Of a stretch of DNA of 64,000 nucleotides, positions 33,821 through 42,235 are shown piece by piece. The notes beneath the pieces are model-generated. The model made no database searches. It was given only the letters and a program-made list of their open reading frames with translations, and was not told the origin of the DNA. Source of the DNA: Chelatococcus reniformis (GTDB taxonomy: Bacteria; Pseudomonadota; Alphaproteobacteria; Rhizobiales; Beijerinckiaceae); assembly GCF_014640075.1 (NCBI RefSeq), contig NZ_BMGG01000010.1:124001-188000 (forward strand), read 5' to 3'. The translations under genes and the position numbers were made by a program. Each line of letters opens with the position of its first letter. Position 1 is the stretch's first letter.

Positions 33821-35131
33821 GTGCAGCAAGCCAGCGGATTGCTCCGGAGCGCAGGGTTCGAGCCGATCGAAACCGCGAGCATCGACGAACTGCGCGCTCT
33901 TCAGTGGACGCGGTTGAAGCGGGCGTTGCGCTATGCCTACGACCATATGCAGGTTTACCGGGCGAAGTGTGACGCGATCGGTGTCCATCCCGACGATCTC
34001 AAGCAGTTTGCCGACCTCGCCCGTTTTCCCTTCACCACCAAGCAGGACTTTCGCGAGAACTATCCGTTCGGCATGTTCGCGGTGCCCGTGGACAAGCTGG
34101 CGCGGATCCATGCCTCGAGCGGCACGACAGGCAAGCCCGTCGTCGTCGGCTATACCCAAAAGGACCTGGAGCTGTGGGCCAACCTCGTGGCCCGCACCAT
34201 CTATGCGGCGGGCGGCCGGCCGGGGGACAAGGTGCACGTTGCCTATAATTATGGGCTGTTCACGGGCGGCATCGGCTCGCACTACGGTGCCGAGCGACTC
34301 GGCTGCACGGTGATTCCAATGTCAGGCGGCCAGACGGAGCGGCAGGTCCAGCTGATCTGCGATTTCGACCCGGACCTGATCATGGTGACGCCGTCGTATC
34401 TCATCAACATCGCCGATGAGATGGAGCGGCAGAGTATCGATGCGTCCAAGCTTGCTCTGCGCGCCGCGGTGGTCGGCGCCGAGCCCTGGACCGAGGCGAT
34501 GCGCGCCGAGATCAACCGCCGTCTCCACATGCGCGCCCGCGACACCTACGGCCTGTCGGAGGTGATCGGACCGGGTGTGGCGCAGGAGTGCGCCGAGACG
34601 GAGGACGGCCCGACGCTCTGGGAGGACCACTTCTATCCCGAGGTGATCGATCCCGAGACCGGGAAGGTGCTGCCCGACGGCGAAGCCGGCGAACTGGTTC
34701 TCACCTGCCTCACCAAGGAGGCGCTGCCGGTCATGCGCTACCGCACCCGGGATCTCACGCGCCTGCTGCCCGGTACGGCCCGGACCATGCGGCGTCTGGA
34801 GCGGGTGACAGGGCGGTCGGACGACATGCTGATCATCCGTGGCGTCAACATGTTTCCGTCGCAGGTCGAGGAACAGGTGCTCGGAATCGCCGCGCTCGCG
34901 CCCAATTACCTCATCGAGGTGCGGCGCGAGGGTGCCATGGACGCGCTCAGCGTCCACGTCGAATTGCGCGAAGCCGCTGCGGCGGATCCGGTCGCGGTGG
35001 TGCAGGAGCTCCGGCACAAGATCAAGACCTTTGTCGGCGTGTCCGCCGACATCGTGATCGCGCCGCCGGGCTCGCTGGCCCGCTCCCAGGGCAAAGCGGT
35101 GCGTGTGATCGATCGCCGCCGCGCCTCGTGA
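33821..35131 (+). CDS. paaK: Phenylacetate-CoA ligase family protein
   Basis: A 436-residue adenylate-forming enzyme of the PaaK family that activates an aromatic acid to its CoA thioester using ATP. Key motifs are S-S-G-T-T-G-K-P (ATP loop), D-T-Y-G-L-S-E, the R-T-R-D hinge and the C-terminal S-Q-G-K-A-V-R-V. The length is that of PaaK. GTG 33821, five bases after GGAGG (33811-33815), is the start; the upstream in-frame ATG would add 49 unlike residues. Substrate may be phenylacetate, benzoate-like or a heterocyclic acid. Only 32 bp separate it from the next LLM gene. Confidence 0.85.
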   Translation: MQQASGLLRSAGFEPIETASIDELRALQWTRLKRALRYAYDHMQVYRAKCDAIGVHPDDLKQFADLARFPFTTKQDFRENYPFGMFAVPVDKLARIHASSGTTGKPVVVGYTQKDLELWANLVARTIYAAGGRPGDKVHVAYNYGLFTGGIGSHYGAERLGCTVIPMSGGQTERQVQLICDFDPDLIMVTPSYLINIADEMERQSIDASKLALRAAVVGAEPWTEAMRAEINRRLHMRARDTYGLSEVIGPGVAQECAETEDGPTLWEDHFYPEVIDPETGKVLPDGEAGELVLTCLTKEALPVMRYRTRDLTRLLPGTARTMRRLERVTGRSDDMLIIRGVNMFPSQVEEQVLGIAALAPNYLIEVRREGAMDALSVHVELREAAAADPVAVVQELRHKIKTFVGVSADIVIAPPGSLARSQGKAVRVIDRRRAS

Positions 35132-35163
35132 TTTATCGTGCATCGCCCGAGAGGAGACGATCG

Positions 35164-36282
35164 TTGCGCCTTGAAACCCTGCTTCCGCTCGGCAAAGTCG
35201 ATCCGGGTCTGCGGACGCCCGAAACTCCGCTCGACATTTCGTCCGTCGCCGCCAGCGCGCGGCTGCTCGAGGAGATCGGCTACGACGGTTTGGTCGTCGA
35301 GGAGACCAAGGACGACCCCTTCATCATCATGGCCTTGGCCGCGCAGGCCACCACGCGTCTGAAGCTCGGGACGGCCGTCGCCATAGCCTTTCCGCGTAGC
35401 CCGACCGTCACCGCCATGAGCGCGTGGACGTTGCAGAAGCTGTCCAGGGGGCGGTTCACGCTCGGCCTCGGCCCGCAGGTGAAGGGCCATATCGAGCGGC
35501 GCTTCGGCCTCAAATGGTCACCCGCTGGCCCCTGGATGCGTGAATACGTCGGCGCGCTCAGGGCGGTGTGGGAATGCTGGCAGAACGGCACGCCACTCGA
35601 CGTTAGAGGGGAGCACTACAATCTCAGCCTGATGGTGCCGCTGTTCAACGCCGGCCCTATCGAGCATCCCGATATTCCGATCCACCTGGCGGCCGTCAAC
35701 ACGGTCATGTGCAAGGTCGCCGGCGAGGTGGCCGACGGCGTCCGGCCGCACCCGGTCTGTACGCCGTCTTATATCGAAAAGGTGATGCTTCCGGCGGTGC
35801 GGGCGGGCGCGGACAAGGCCGGTCGGGGCCTCGATGACTTCAAAGTCTGCATGAAGCCGCTCGTCGCGTCGGCTCGCACCCGGGAAGAGCTTGCGCCAAA
35901 GATCCGCGACGCACGGGCGCGCATCGCCTTCTACGCCTCGACGCCGGCCTATGCCGCCGCTTTCGAGCACGTCGGTCTCGGCGGTCTCGCCGAGACGGCA
36001 AAGGTGTTCTCAAAGGAGCAGCGCTGGGAAGAACTCCCCAAGCTCATCACCGACGAAACGCTCGACATGTTCGCCGTCATCGGCACCTACGATACCGTGG
36101 GCAAGCAGTTGGCCGAGCGCTTCGGCAAGCTTGTCACCAATGTCGAATTCTCGATCGCCGTTCAGACCGAACAGGACCGCGAGACGCTCGCGTCGATCGC
36201 CCGCGACATCCAGTGCGACGAACGGCTCGATGCGCGGCCCGCGATTCTGGGGCAGGCCGCCCCGGCCTTCAATCGGCGGTGA
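35164..36282 (+). CDS. LLM-class oxidoreductase, probably F420-dependent
   Basis: A 372-residue luciferase-like protein: N-terminal strand E-E-I-G-Y-D-G-L-V-V-E-E, K-L-G-T-A-V-A-I-A-F-P-R-S-P-T-V-T-A, and L-S-x-G-R-F-T-L-G-L-G-P-Q-V-K-G-H-I-E-R-R-F, the usual mer-family blocks. The W-S-x-P-x-x-x-M-R-E-Y segment resembles members annotated as F420-dependent in mycobacteria. TTG 35164 follows AGGAG (35152-35156) at 7 nt; the longer frame upstream lies in paaK. It is in one unit with paaK, and cofC-fbiC follow after a 471-bp gap, so it may reduce the CoA ester or free acid made or imported here. Confidence 0.8.
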   Translation: MRLETLLPLGKVDPGLRTPETPLDISSVAASARLLEEIGYDGLVVEETKDDPFIIMALAAQATTRLKLGTAVAIAFPRSPTVTAMSAWTLQKLSRGRFTLGLGPQVKGHIERRFGLKWSPAGPWMREYVGALRAVWECWQNGTPLDVRGEHYNLSLMVPLFNAGPIEHPDIPIHLAAVNTVMCKVAGEVADGVRPHPVCTPSYIEKVMLPAVRAGADKAGRGLDDFKVCMKPLVASARTREELAPKIRDARARIAFYASTPAYAAAFEHVGLGGLAETAKVFSKEQRWEELPKLITDETLDMFAVIGTYDTVGKQLAERFGKLVTNVEFSIAVQTEQDRETLASIARDIQCDERLDARPAILGQAAPAFNRR

Positions 36283-36753
36283 ACGAGGTCATCGGACTGG
36301 GCAGATGCTCTCCAAATTGTGGAAGCTGGCGGGCCTCTCCAGCGGTTGACGAGTCCACCTGACGGCCAAGCGCTTCATCGCCGGCTGAAACTGGGAAACT
36401 AGCTTTCGTGCTCTTGCAAGCCTATGAATCGAGCCTCGTTTTGGAGACCGCTTGGCAGCGCATGGTTGCCATCCGCGGCATGGGAATTGCCTAGCCCCTG
36501 CGCTAAAGTTGGCGGCCCAGCGGGGGGCTCGCATTGACGGTTCGGGCCATGGTCGGCGATGGTGATCGAGAGGTATTGGCGTTGCAGAATGTCTCGGCCG
36601 AACAGCTGGGCTCGTTCGAACCGCTCGCCGCGCGATGAGCTGGTGAGCGGCAAGGAAGGAAAGGCACGCCGGGTGGTGCTCGCGTTCAACGGAACGCTGA
36701 CGCGCGGACGCACGGTCCGCATCTCCATCGTCGACCGCGACGGGTAGAGCCGC
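36283..36753 (+). other. Gap before cofC with possible broken small gene
   Basis: No intact gene is supported. Two adjoining frames look mildly coding: a TTG-started frame from 36534 ending at TGA in GCGCGATGA, and, shifted, a frame ending V-R-I-S-I-V-D-R-D-G just before cofC. Joined by a single frameshift near 36635 they would make a roughly 70-residue peptide directly upstream of cofC. I do not recognise it and the frameshift is only a guess. Confidence 0.25.
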
Positions 36754-37395
36754 ATGTGGGCCATCGTTCCGATCAAGCGATTTGCCGAAGCCAAGCAACG
36801 CCTGGCGCCGCTGCTCTCGCCGGCGCAGCGCGCGGGGCTGGCGCGGCATATGGCGGAGGGCGTCCTCACGGAGCTCGGGCGCCTGCACTGGCTCGATGGC
36901 GTGCTGGTTGTGTCCGCGGAAGCTGGCCTGTCGAATCTCGTGCGGAGGCTCTGCTTCGAGCCTTTCGACGACGCCGGCGCCGGGCTCAACGCGGCACTCG
37001 ATGCGGCCGGGGCCCGGCTCGCCGGTCGAGGCATCGACGAGACGGTGATCGTCCATGCGGATCTGCCGCTGTTCCATGCGGGTGCGCTCGAGCATGCCGC
37101 CGCTTTGCACCGGCGCGGGGGCGCGCGGCGCATGACCATCGTCACCGACTTGCGCGGCGGCGGCACCAACGTGCGCTTCTGCCGCCCGGCCGCCGCCGTG
37201 TCCGCCCACTATGGCGAGGGCAGCGCGGCGCGGCATCGGGCGGCGGCGCAGGCGGCGGGTCTCGCGGTCGAGACCGTCACGCTGCGCGAACTCTCATTCG
37301 ACTGCGATACGCCCGACGATCTTCGCATGGCCTACGGCAACCGTCTTCCCGGCAGCGCAGCGTTCGGCGCCCATCGCGCCCCGTCGGCCGCCTGA
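36754..37395 (+). CDS. cofC: CofC/FbiD guanylyltransferase for F420 synthesis
   Basis: A 213-residue nucleotidyltransferase of the CofC family that makes the GDP-activated C3 acid consumed by CofD. The N-terminal W-A-I-V-P-I-K-R-F-A-E-A-K-Q-R-L (residues 2-17), H-A-D-L-P-L (about 100-105) and T-D-x-x-G-G-G-T-N motifs are conserved, and F-D-C-D-T-P-D-D-L near the end is the usual metal region. Family members use 2-phospho-L-lactate, phosphoenolpyruvate or 3-phosphoglycerate; I cannot tell which from the sequence by eye. It lies 10 bp upstream of fbiC in one transcription unit. Confidence 0.92.
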   Translation: MWAIVPIKRFAEAKQRLAPLLSPAQRAGLARHMAEGVLTELGRLHWLDGVLVVSAEAGLSNLVRRLCFEPFDDAGAGLNAALDAAGARLAGRGIDETVIVHADLPLFHAGALEHAAALHRRGGARRMTIVTDLRGGGTNVRFCRPAAAVSAHYGEGSAARHRAAAQAAGLAVETVTLRELSFDCDTPDDLRMAYGNRLPGSAAFGAHRAPSAA

Positions 37396-37405
37396 GGTGT
37401 CCAGC

Positions 37406-39850
37406 ATGGAGCCGAACGTGACATTGCGATCCCAGGCTCCTGCAAGCGCGCACGCGGCCCGATCCGCCGAGGCGGTCCCGGCCGATCTGGCACGGCCCAC
37501 TGCCGCCCTTTCGGCCGAGGCGCGGGCCATCCGTGATCGCGCCTTCGCCAACCGGATCACCTATTCGCGCAAAGTCTTCCTGCCGCTGACGCAGCTTTGC
37601 CGCGATGTTTGCCATTACTGCACCTTCGCCAAGGCGCCGCGGCACCTGAAGGCGCCGTATATGGGTTTCGACGAGGTGCTCGCCGTCGCCCGCGCCGGCC
37701 AGGCGGCCGGCTGCGACGAGGCGCTGTTCACCCTGGGGGAGCGACCCGAGGCGCGCTACAGCGCGGCCGCGGACTGGCTGGGGGAGCACGGCTTTGCCTC
37801 GACCATCGCCTATGTGGCCGCGGCGGCCCGTGCCGTGCGGGACGAGACCGGGCTCCTGCCGCACATCAACGCAGGCACCCTGAGCGACACCGAGATCGAG
37901 ATGCTGCGGCCGGTGTCGGCGTCCATGGGCCTGATGCTGGAGAGCGGCGCCGAACGCCTGATGCAGCCGGGCATGCCGCACCACGGCTCGCCTGACAAGG
38001 CGCCTCAGGCGCGCCTGGCCACCCTGCGCCGGCTCGGCGAGCATGGGGTCCCGACCACGACCGGCATTCTCATCGGCATCGGCGAGACCGAAGCGGAGCG
38101 CCTGGAGTCGCTTGCCGCGCTGCACGACATCCATGGGCGCTACGGGCACATCCAGGAGATCATCGTCCAGAATTTTCGCGCCAAGCCGGGCACGCGCATG
38201 CACGGGCACGCGGAGCCGACGCTGGACGACCTCGTGCGCACCGTGGCGCAGGCTCGGCTGCTGTTCGGCGGCGAGGTGAGCATCCAGGTGCCGCCCAACC
38301 TCAACCCGAATGGCATCGAAGCCATCGTCGATGCCGGCATCGACGATTGGGGCGGCATCTCCCCGGTGACCATGGATTTCGTCAATCCGGAGGCGCCCTG
38401 GCCGCACGTGGACGAACTGGCCGGGCAAATGGCGGCGAAGGGCAAGGCGCTGGTCCAGCGCCTCACCATCTATCCCGCCTACGCCCGCGAGCCGGCGCGC
38501 TGGCTCGACCCGGCGATGGCCCCCGCGGTGCTCCGGCGCAGCGACGCCGCCGATCTCGCCCGCGGCTGCGCCTGGAGGGCCGGCGGGACGGCGCCGCCCG
38601 CGCCTGCCATCATTGACGAGATCGTGCGCGGCGGCAGGTCCGCCGTTTCGCCGGAGGTGGCCCGATCCATCGATCTTGCCGCGACCGGCAAGCCGCTCGC
38701 GGTCGACGCCATCGAGCGGCTGTTCCAGGCGCGCGGCGCCGATCTCGCCTTCGTCTGCCAGGCAGCCGACGCCCTGCGCCGGGAGGCGGTGGGCGGTGTG
38801 GTGAGCTATGTCGTCACGCGCAACATCAACTACACCAACGTCTGCACCTACGGCTGCCGCTTCTGCGCCTTCTCCAAGGGCAAGACCCACGAGGACCTGC
38901 GCGGCACGCCCTACACCGTGAGCCTGGCCGAGGTCGGCCGCCGCACCGCCGAGGCCTGGGAGCGGGGTGCCACGGAGGTCTGCATGCAGGGCGGCATCCA
39001 CCCGGACTATACCGGCGATACCTACCTTGCGGTGTGCCGCGCCGCCAAGGCGGCAAGCCCGCCCATGCACGTGCATGCCTTCTCGCCGCTCGAGGTGACG
39101 CAGGGCGCCCGCACCCTCGGGCTGCCGCTGGAGACCTTCCTGAGCCGACTGAAGGCCGAAGGGCTCGGCACGCTGCCCGGCACCGCCGCCGAGATCCTCG
39201 ACGACGAGGTGCGGCAGGTGCTGTGCCCGGACAAGCTCACCACGGCCGAATGGCTGGCGGCCATCGAGGCGGCGCACCGGGTCGGCCTGAAGACCACGGC
39301 GACGATCATGTACGGCCACGTGGATCGGCCGGTGCATTGGGCCCGCCATCTGACCCGCATCCGCGCCCTGCAGGACCGCACCGGCGGTTTCACGGAGTTC
39401 GTGCCGCTGCCGTTCGTCGCCGCCGAGTCGCCGCTGTACCTCAAGGGCCACGCTCGCCCGGGGCCGACCTTCCGCGAGGCGGTGCTGATGCATGCCGTGG
39501 CGCGAATCGCCTTCCACGGTGCTATTCCGAACATCCAGGCGTCGTGGGTGAAACTCGGGCCCGTGGGCGTCCAAGTCTGCCTCGGAGCCGGCGTCAACGA
39601 CCTCGGCGGCACGTTGATGAACGAGTCGATCACGCGCGCCGCCGGCGCCCAGCACGGCCAGGAGGCGCCGCCGGAGACCCTCGAGGCGTGGATCCGGGCG
39701 GCCGGCCGCACGCCGCGCCAGCGCACGACGCTCTACGAGTCCGCGCCGCCTGAGCGGCAGGCGCGCGCCCGGGGCGCTGCGCCGTTGGCGCCGCTGGTCA
39801 ACGAGGCCTTCGTGCGGCCAAGGCGGTCAACCGTCGGCGGGCGACAGTAG
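37406..39850 (+). CDS. fbiC: FO synthase FbiC (fused CofG-CofH)
   Basis: An 814-residue fusion of two radical-SAM enzymes that make the deazaflavin chromophore FO from tyrosine and 5-amino-6-ribitylamino-uracil. The CofG half (about 40-400) has the cluster Cys65, Cys69, Cys72 (C-R-D-V-C-H-Y-C), and the CofH half (about 450-790) Cys480, Cys484, Cys487 (C-T-Y-G-C-R-F-C). The ATG at 37406 is used; a longer frame extends back into cofC. The fused form is the one known from actinobacteria and some proteobacteria, whereas archaea have separate cofG and cofH. The 3' end overlaps the convergent oxidoreductase by 24 bp. Confidence 0.96.
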   Translation: MEPNVTLRSQAPASAHAARSAEAVPADLARPTAALSAEARAIRDRAFANRITYSRKVFLPLTQLCRDVCHYCTFAKAPRHLKAPYMGFDEVLAVARAGQAAGCDEALFTLGERPEARYSAAADWLGEHGFASTIAYVAAAARAVRDETGLLPHINAGTLSDTEIEMLRPVSASMGLMLESGAERLMQPGMPHHGSPDKAPQARLATLRRLGEHGVPTTTGILIGIGETEAERLESLAALHDIHGRYGHIQEIIVQNFRAKPGTRMHGHAEPTLDDLVRTVAQARLLFGGEVSIQVPPNLNPNGIEAIVDAGIDDWGGISPVTMDFVNPEAPWPHVDELAGQMAAKGKALVQRLTIYPAYAREPARWLDPAMAPAVLRRSDAADLARGCAWRAGGTAPPAPAIIDEIVRGGRSAVSPEVARSIDLAATGKPLAVDAIERLFQARGADLAFVCQAADALRREAVGGVVSYVVTRNINYTNVCTYGCRFCAFSKGKTHEDLRGTPYTVSLAEVGRRTAEAWERGATEVCMQGGIHPDYTGDTYLAVCRAAKAASPPMHVHAFSPLEVTQGARTLGLPLETFLSRLKAEGLGTLPGTAAEILDDEVRQVLCPDKLTTAEWLAAIEAAHRVGLKTTATIMYGHVDRPVHWARHLTRIRALQDRTGGFTEFVPLPFVAAESPLYLKGHARPGPTFREAVLMHAVARIAFHGAIPNIQASWVKLGPVGVQVCLGAGVNDLGGTLMNESITRAAGAQHGQEAPPETLEAWIRAAGRTPRQRTTLYESAPPERQARARGAAPLAPLVNEAFVRPRRSTVGGRQ

Positions 39851-40855
39851 GGCCGGCGAGCCGGGCATGGTGACCACGACCTTGCCAAGCGCGCTGCGGT
39901 CGCGCAGGCGGGCGATGGCCTCGCCGCCACGGGCGAGGGGGTAACGCGCGGTGATGGCGGGGGCGATGCGCCCGCTCTCGTAGAGGCGGAAGAGCTCGCG
40001 CTGGTTTGCCTCGTTGCCGGCGGCATGGGCCGTGGCGAAGGTGCGCCAGTTCACGCCCAGGATGTCGCAGGATTTCAGGAGCGGCAGGTTCAGAGGGACG
40101 GCCGGAATGCCGGCGGTGAAGCCCAGCACGAGATAACGGCCGCCTTCGGCGATGGCACGCAGCGCGGGCTCCGCGACAGGGCCGCCCACGGGGTCGACGA
40201 TGATGTCGGCCCCAGCCGCGCCGACGGCGCCCTTGAGGGAGCGGGCGAAGGCGCGCCCCTCCTCGATGCCTGCCTGCTCAGGATAAACGAGGCCGTCGTC
40301 CGCCCCCTGCTCGCGCGCGAAGGCGAGCTTGTCGAGCGATGATGCGGCGGCGACCACCCGGGCGCCGAGCGCCTTGGCGATCTGGACGGCCGCGATGCCG
40401 ACGCCGCCCGCCGCTCCCAGGACCAGCACTGTCTCACCCGCCACCAGGCGCCCCCGCGTGACGAGCGCGAAATAGGCGGTGGCGTAGGTGAACAGGAACA
40501 CCGCTGCCTGATCGAGCGGCATCGCCGCCGGGATGCGCGTGCAGCGGCCGGCGTCGAGCACGATCTTTTCGGCCATGCCGCCCCAGCCGGTGCGGCCGAT
40601 GACGCGATCGCCCGGCGTGAAGCCCTCGACGTTCGGGCCGACGGCCGCGACCACGCCGGCGACCTCGGCGCCGGGCGCGAACGGCCGCGACGGCCTGGCC
40701 TGGTAGAGATCCTGGATCAGCAGCAGGTCCGGGAAGTTTACGCCGCAAGCGGCGACCTCGATCAGCACCTCGCCCGGTCCGGGCGCCGGATCGGGCATCT
40801 CCTCGAGCGTCAGGGTCTCGGGACCGCCGACGGCGCGGCTCAACAGAACTTGCAT
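39827..40855 (-). CDS. NADPH:quinone oxidoreductase-like (zinc-independent MDR family)
   Basis: A 342-residue medium-chain dehydrogenase/reductase of the quinone oxidoreductase group: N-terminal G-E-V-L-I-E-V-A-A-C-G-V-N-F-P-D, G-x-E-x-A-G-V-V, the nucleotide loop L-V-L-G-A-A-G-G-V-G-I-A-A-V-Q-I-A-K, and D-P-V-G-G. The structural-zinc cysteines of alcohol dehydrogenases are absent. Family members reduce quinones or alpha,beta-unsaturated carbonyl or enoyl-CoA substrates. It is transcribed towards fbiC, and its start region is shared with the divergent AraC gene. Confidence 0.85.
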   Translation of the reverse strand: MQVLLSRAVGGPETLTLEEMPDPAPGPGEVLIEVAACGVNFPDLLLIQDLYQARPSRPFAPGAEVAGVVAAVGPNVEGFTPGDRVIGRTGWGGMAEKIVLDAGRCTRIPAAMPLDQAAVFLFTYATAYFALVTRGRLVAGETVLVLGAAGGVGIAAVQIAKALGARVVAAASSLDKLAFAREQGADDGLVYPEQAGIEEGRAFARSLKGAVGAAGADIIVDPVGGPVAEPALRAIAEGGRYLVLGFTAGIPAVPLNLPLLKSCDILGVNWRTFATAHAAGNEANQRELFRLYESGRIAPAITARYPLARGGEAIARLRDRSALGKVVVTMPGSPALLSPADG

Positions 40856-40936
40856 GGGCGAGGCTCCCGCTCCACAAACGGCGCAACGGACGTTTCAACT
40901 CGTCGCAGGACATGGAACGAGCCGCTGCGGATCGAA

Positions 40937-42031
40937 ATGGCAGGAACGCTCAAAACCATTGACCCGCGCCGCACGACCGGCGCCGGTGCGGCCGCGCCGC
41001 CACGGGCGCCGCGTGCCGGCGATCGGCGCGAGATCGATGCGGGCTATGCCGACCTGGTGATGAGCGGCGTGCGCCAGGCGGGCTACGACGGTGATGCCAT
41101 TCTCCGCCGTGCCGGCATCGATCCGGCGATCCTCGCCGCCCCCCACGGCCGGCTGTCGCAACGGCAGTTCGCCGCGCTGATCTCGCTGCTGACGCGGCTG
41201 ACGCGGGACGAGATCTGGCTGCTGTGCAGCCGCCCGATCAAGCCGGGCACCTTCCGCCTGATGTGCCGCCTGCTCGTGCGCTGCGCCAACCTGCGCGAGG
41301 CGATCCGCGCCGGCTGCCAATTCTACCACCTGCTGATCGACGACTTCACGGTGCGCTTTCAGGCCGACACCGGCGAAGGGCGCATCTGGCTCGTCGACAG
41401 CATCGGCGATGCCGAGCGGCGGCGGATGCTCAACGGCGCCGTGCTGTTCTTCGTTTATGGCCTGATGTGCTGGCTGGTGGGGCGCAAGCTGCCGTTGACC
41501 AGCGTCCACTACGTCTTCTCGGCGCGGCCGCACAGTGCCGAGCTCGAGCCGGTCTACGAGGCGCCGATCCTGTTCGACCAGCCCAGGACCGAGTTGCGCT
41601 TCGAGGCCGAGCTGTTGGATTTGCCGATCCTGCCCGACGAGGAGCGGCTGCGGCGCTTCCTGGCCGTGGTGCCGGCGACGCTCCTGGTGCGCTACCGCGA
41701 CGACACCGGCATCCCGGAGCGGGCCCGCGCCATCCTGCGCCGCAACCTGGGCCGCAACCTGACGCTGGAGGACGTCGCGGCCCGGCTCCATGTCTCGCCG
41801 CAGACCCTGCGCCGCCGGTTGCAGGAGGACCAGCAGGGGTTCCAGGACCTCAAGGACAGGGTGCGCCGCGACGTCGCCGTGCACCTCCTGCGCAAGTCCC
41901 GGCTGTCGCTCGACGACGTCGCGGCGGCGCTCGGCTTTTCGGAGGTGAGCACCTTCCACCGGGCGTTCCGGCGCTGGACCGGGCAGACGCCGGGCGAATG
42001 CCGGCACGGCGGCCAAGGGGAGATCGGTTGA
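40937..42031 (+). CDS. AraC family regulator, second paralogue
   Basis: A 364-residue AraC/XylS regulator with the same two-domain layout as the one at 32.6 kb: an N-terminal ligand domain (about 30-230; F-Y-H-L-L-I-D-D corresponds to F-Y-D-L-F-T-D-D there) and C-terminal HTH helices Q-T-L-R-R-R-L-Q-E-D and V-A-A-A-L-G-F-S-E-V-S-T-F-H-R-A-F. The ATG at 40937 is preferred; the frame extends back across the divergent quinone oxidoreductase start. It may control that gene or the downstream amide-sensing region. Confidence 0.8.
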   Translation: MAGTLKTIDPRRTTGAGAAAPPRAPRAGDRREIDAGYADLVMSGVRQAGYDGDAILRRAGIDPAILAAPHGRLSQRQFAALISLLTRLTRDEIWLLCSRPIKPGTFRLMCRLLVRCANLREAIRAGCQFYHLLIDDFTVRFQADTGEGRIWLVDSIGDAERRRMLNGAVLFFVYGLMCWLVGRKLPLTSVHYVFSARPHSAELEPVYEAPILFDQPRTELRFEAELLDLPILPDEERLRRFLAVVPATLLVRYRDDTGIPERARAILRRNLGRNLTLEDVAARLHVSPQTLRRRLQEDQQGFQDLKDRVRRDVAVHLLRKSRLSLDDVAAALGFSEVSTFHRAFRRWTGQTPGECRHGGQGEIG

Positions 42032-42170
42032 CGCAATGCTTTGAGCCAAGTCGAGCGCGGCCGTGGCGCAAGATCAGGGCGTTGCGCCCAAGAATGAGGC
42101 GCCTTCGCCTGAAGATTGGTCATGATGCGCCTTGACGGCCGGGCGGCCTCTTCATAGCATTTTCCACGAA

Positions 42171-42185
42171 GAGCCAAGGGGGCTC
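42171..42185 (+). promoter_or_regulatory. Candidate antiterminator hairpin, leader 1
   Basis: GAGCC-AAGGG-GGCTC forms a 5-bp stem with loop AAGGG. Its 3' arm is part of the 5' arm of the following terminator, so the two structures exclude each other. The same loop occurs in leader 2 at 44242-44254. Confidence 0.45.
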
Positions 42186-42217
42186 TCGCCTTTCAACGGG
42201 CGAGAGCTCCCTTTTTT
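42176..42217 (+). terminator. Intrinsic terminator upstream of amiC
   Basis: A 15-bp stem (42176-42190 with 42199-42213, core GCTCTCGCC/GGCGAGAGC, one G-U pair) with loop TTTCAACG, followed by a run of T to 42217. It ends 19 bp before amiC, so it either terminates the AraC transcript or attenuates amiCR. Confidence 0.85.
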
Positions 42218-42235
42218 GTTGGGGAGCTGGCGTCG

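Noticed and set aside
32459-34282. Minus-strand frame of 607 codons opposite the AraC and paaK genes
   Set aside because: No family signal; antisense to genes with intact HTH and ATP-loop motifs.
35231-35245. CTCGACATTTCGTC as another GntR operator
   Set aside because: It lies inside the LLM coding sequence, lacks the CTGA arm and has no TTGAC partner.
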